Shown here piece by piece: positions 62,007 through 64,000 of a DNA stretch of 64,000 bases. Each line of letters starts with the position of its first letter. Position 1 is the first letter of the stretch. A program made the translations under genes and the position numbers. The notes beneath the pieces are model-generated. The model had not been told where the DNA came from. It saw only the letters and a program-made list of their open reading frames with translations, and did not search any database. Origin of the DNA: Atrina japonica (lineage: Eukaryota; Mollusca; Bivalvia; Pterioida; Pinnidae); contig BROG01000074.1 of the NCBI GenBank assembly GCA_030159075.1, forward strand, positions 745,501-809,500. Reading direction: 5' to 3'.

Positions 62007-62935
62007 ATGAAAGGAGAGATGCAAGTAACTGGTAAACTGGACAATATGCTACCCTAGAAATTAAGAATCATATGGGAAACCCTTAACAGATGGATCTTGT
62101 CACTACACAATGTCCATTACCATACATTTGTCATTAATTCTAAAAGATCTATTAATTGGCGCACTATTGTATTGTTGTAAAAATTGTTTTGTGATGTGAC
62201 ATCATTTTAGAAGTTGGTAAATACTGAACTACTAAATTATCTGTTATCCTACTAGGAACTTCTTTTGTACAAATCCTTACAATAAGGAATATTTTGTTTA
62301 AAATAAGATCTTATTATACAGATCACAGCACTTTTGATGTACATAGAACCCTATAAGTCAGTGTAAAAATACAATATTCCAATTACTTGTTGCTTCAGAC
62401 ATTTCTGTGTAAATGTGATGAAGCACTCCAATATAATAACTCTGATCAAAATGTACTAACTTAATGGATTGAGATTTTAGTGACAATACTCTGGCTACGA
62501 TCAATTCTCTCCTGTGATATTGACATTTTTTATGTTGTTATAAGTGAAATTCAAATCATATTTCGAGTTTATGTTGTTGGATTTCAGAGAACATATCACT
62601 GGTAGGTTGTAATTATTTGACCAATCAAAAGGTCACTGGACAGTTTGGACAGTATATACAGGTAAGTGTGTATCTAAAATTATTCTACTTTGGACTTAAT
62701 CATGGATATCTTAATTTGACCCATCAACCTACTACAATTTCTTTAGTACACACTGCTATAATCAATCTTGAAAGATTTAGTTGATTGTGTGAAAAAAATT
62801 CTATGTTTCCATTACTTTTGTAGATAATTTTAAAGTGATATGAGCTGTCGTACATGAAAAATTTTACATGCCCATTTTATGTGACATTCTATCTCATTTA
62901 TATTCCAAAGAGACCATCTGGTGGTTAGAATAACA
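62007..62935. other. Intron or upstream sequence, nothing coding
   Basis: Carries AAAGATCTATTAATTGGCGC (about 62143), shared with 46176. Otherwise AT-rich unique DNA. Confidence 0.4.
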
Positions 62936-63525
62936 AATGCTTGTGTAAAATTGCAAAACTCTTGCCAAACGTAACCCGTAATATCAGTTGTTTTTTGTCC
63001 TCCATACTTTGAGCATTGCAAATTAACTTTCGGTAATGTTTTACAAAGATTACCGATCTTGCCAAACATAACACATAATATCTGTTATTGTTTGTCCCCA
63101 TACTTTCAGCATTGCAAATTAACTTTCGGTAATGTTTTACAAAGATTACCAATCTTGCCAAACATAACACATAATATCTGTTATTGTTTGTCCCCATACT
63201 TTCAGCATTGCAAATTAACTTTCGGTAATGTTTTACAAAGCCAATCTTGCCAAACATAACACATAATATCTGTTATTGTTTGTCCCCATACTTTCAGCAT
63301 TGCAAATTAACTTTCGGTAATGTTTTACAAAGATTACCAATCTTGCCAAACGTAACCCGTAATATCAGTTGTTTTTTGTCCTCCATACTTTGAGCATTGC
63401 AAATTAACTTTCGGTAATGTTTTACAAAGATTACCAATCTTGCCAAACATAACACATAATATCTGTTATTGTTTGTCCCCATACTTTCAGCATTGCAAAT
63501 TAACTTTCGGTAATATTGAAGATTA
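62936..63525. repeat. 96 bp tandem array, six units
   Basis: Units hold ATCTTGCCAAACATAACACA, TTGTCCCCATACTTTCAGCA and TTGCAAATTAACTTTCGGTA. The CGGTAAT motif lies at 63031, 63127, 63223, 63315, 63412 and 63508. Two unit types (ATAACACATAATATCTG and GTAACCCGTAATATCAG) are interspersed. Open frames are by-products. Confidence 0.94.
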
Positions 63526-64000
63526 CCAAGAGTCCAGTAAACACGTGCTATTTGCAGTTAATATACCTTCTATTCTTATTACCCTCTGCTTTAATGTTAA
63601 TTAATTGGGTTAATGAATTTCAAATATCATCCGACCATCTATTTTCACGAACATCAATAATCAATCTCTCTACACCAGTATCCTGTTCCCATTATTCTTC
63701 GTCAATTTTGCTATTTACAAATGATCATTAAAGTAGCAAAATTTTACTATCAATAATGGATAAATAGTATGCTGAAAATTGTAAGTTTTGGTCTGTTTTG
63801 TTTACATATAAACTTATTGTGCAATAACTTTAAAGTGTGTGAAAAACGGTGTCTTGAGGATAGATGTATTTTGAAGTAATAGGGGTAGTCCTGTGAATTT
63901 CAAGATATATCGGAATTCCACTGTCAATGTATTTGGTAATTGTATTGTGACATTTTTTAAACAAGAATGATGTTTCATCTCATTGTATCTTCAGTTTAAG
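63526..64000. other. Window end, nothing recognised
   Basis: AT-rich unique DNA with no coding signal in either strand. Confidence 0.4.

Noticed and set aside
1..64000. A novel multi-gene system (defence, biosynthesis or otherwise)
   Set aside because: Only three unrelated animal genes are present, on both strands, separated by repeats. Nothing suggests joint function.

Overview
The window looks like nuclear DNA from an AT-rich, repeat-rich lophotrochozoan animal, most likely a bivalve mollusc. The signs are spliced genes with GT-AG introns, an intronless class A GPCR, a tRNA-derived SINE with a conserved 3' domain, many MITE-like fold-back repeats, decayed reverse transcriptases and very many minisatellites. 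The bivalve assignment rests on remembered resemblance of the repeat families and was not tested by a search. Nothing prokaryotic is present.

Three protein genes can be supported. (1) Bases 1-11544, plus strand: a cytosolic sulfotransferase (SULT family). Five coding segments join in frame apart from a 2-base loss inside the PAPS-binding loop, so it is a young pseudogene, a null allele or an assembly error. Its 9.4 kb third visible intron holds a broken reverse-transcriptase element and a 6.5 kb satellite of about 58 bp units. (2) 17231-18199, plus strand: a complete single-exon rhodopsin-like GPCR of 322 residues, ligand unknown. (3) 30523-59049, minus strand: eight exons (295 residues, through the stop codon) of an SDR42E1-like member of the 3-beta-HSD/SDR family. 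Its N-terminal Rossmann exons lie beyond base 64000. Every junction keeps frame.

The rest is mainly repeats. 18.2-19.6 kb has a MITE and a dead LINE. 21.4-23.5 kb has a 67 bp array that appears to grow from a MITE end, then an 82 bp array. 23.5-30.5 kb is non-coding with dispersed repeats. The introns of the SDR gene carry 23, 17, 31, 26, 44, 51/47, 37, 25, 91 and 96 bp arrays (the first and last lie just outside the visible exons) and a GATA/GACA tract. At least five SINE copies or large pieces, a four-copy fold-back family, a TA-flanked mariner-type MITE and a nested long inverted repeat were found.

The three genes show no sign of working together; they are ordinary animal genes that happen to be neighbours. 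No new multi-gene system was recognised. The most interesting signal is that two tandem arrays share sequence with the 3' ends of adjacent mobile elements, which suggests satellites seeded by transposable elements.
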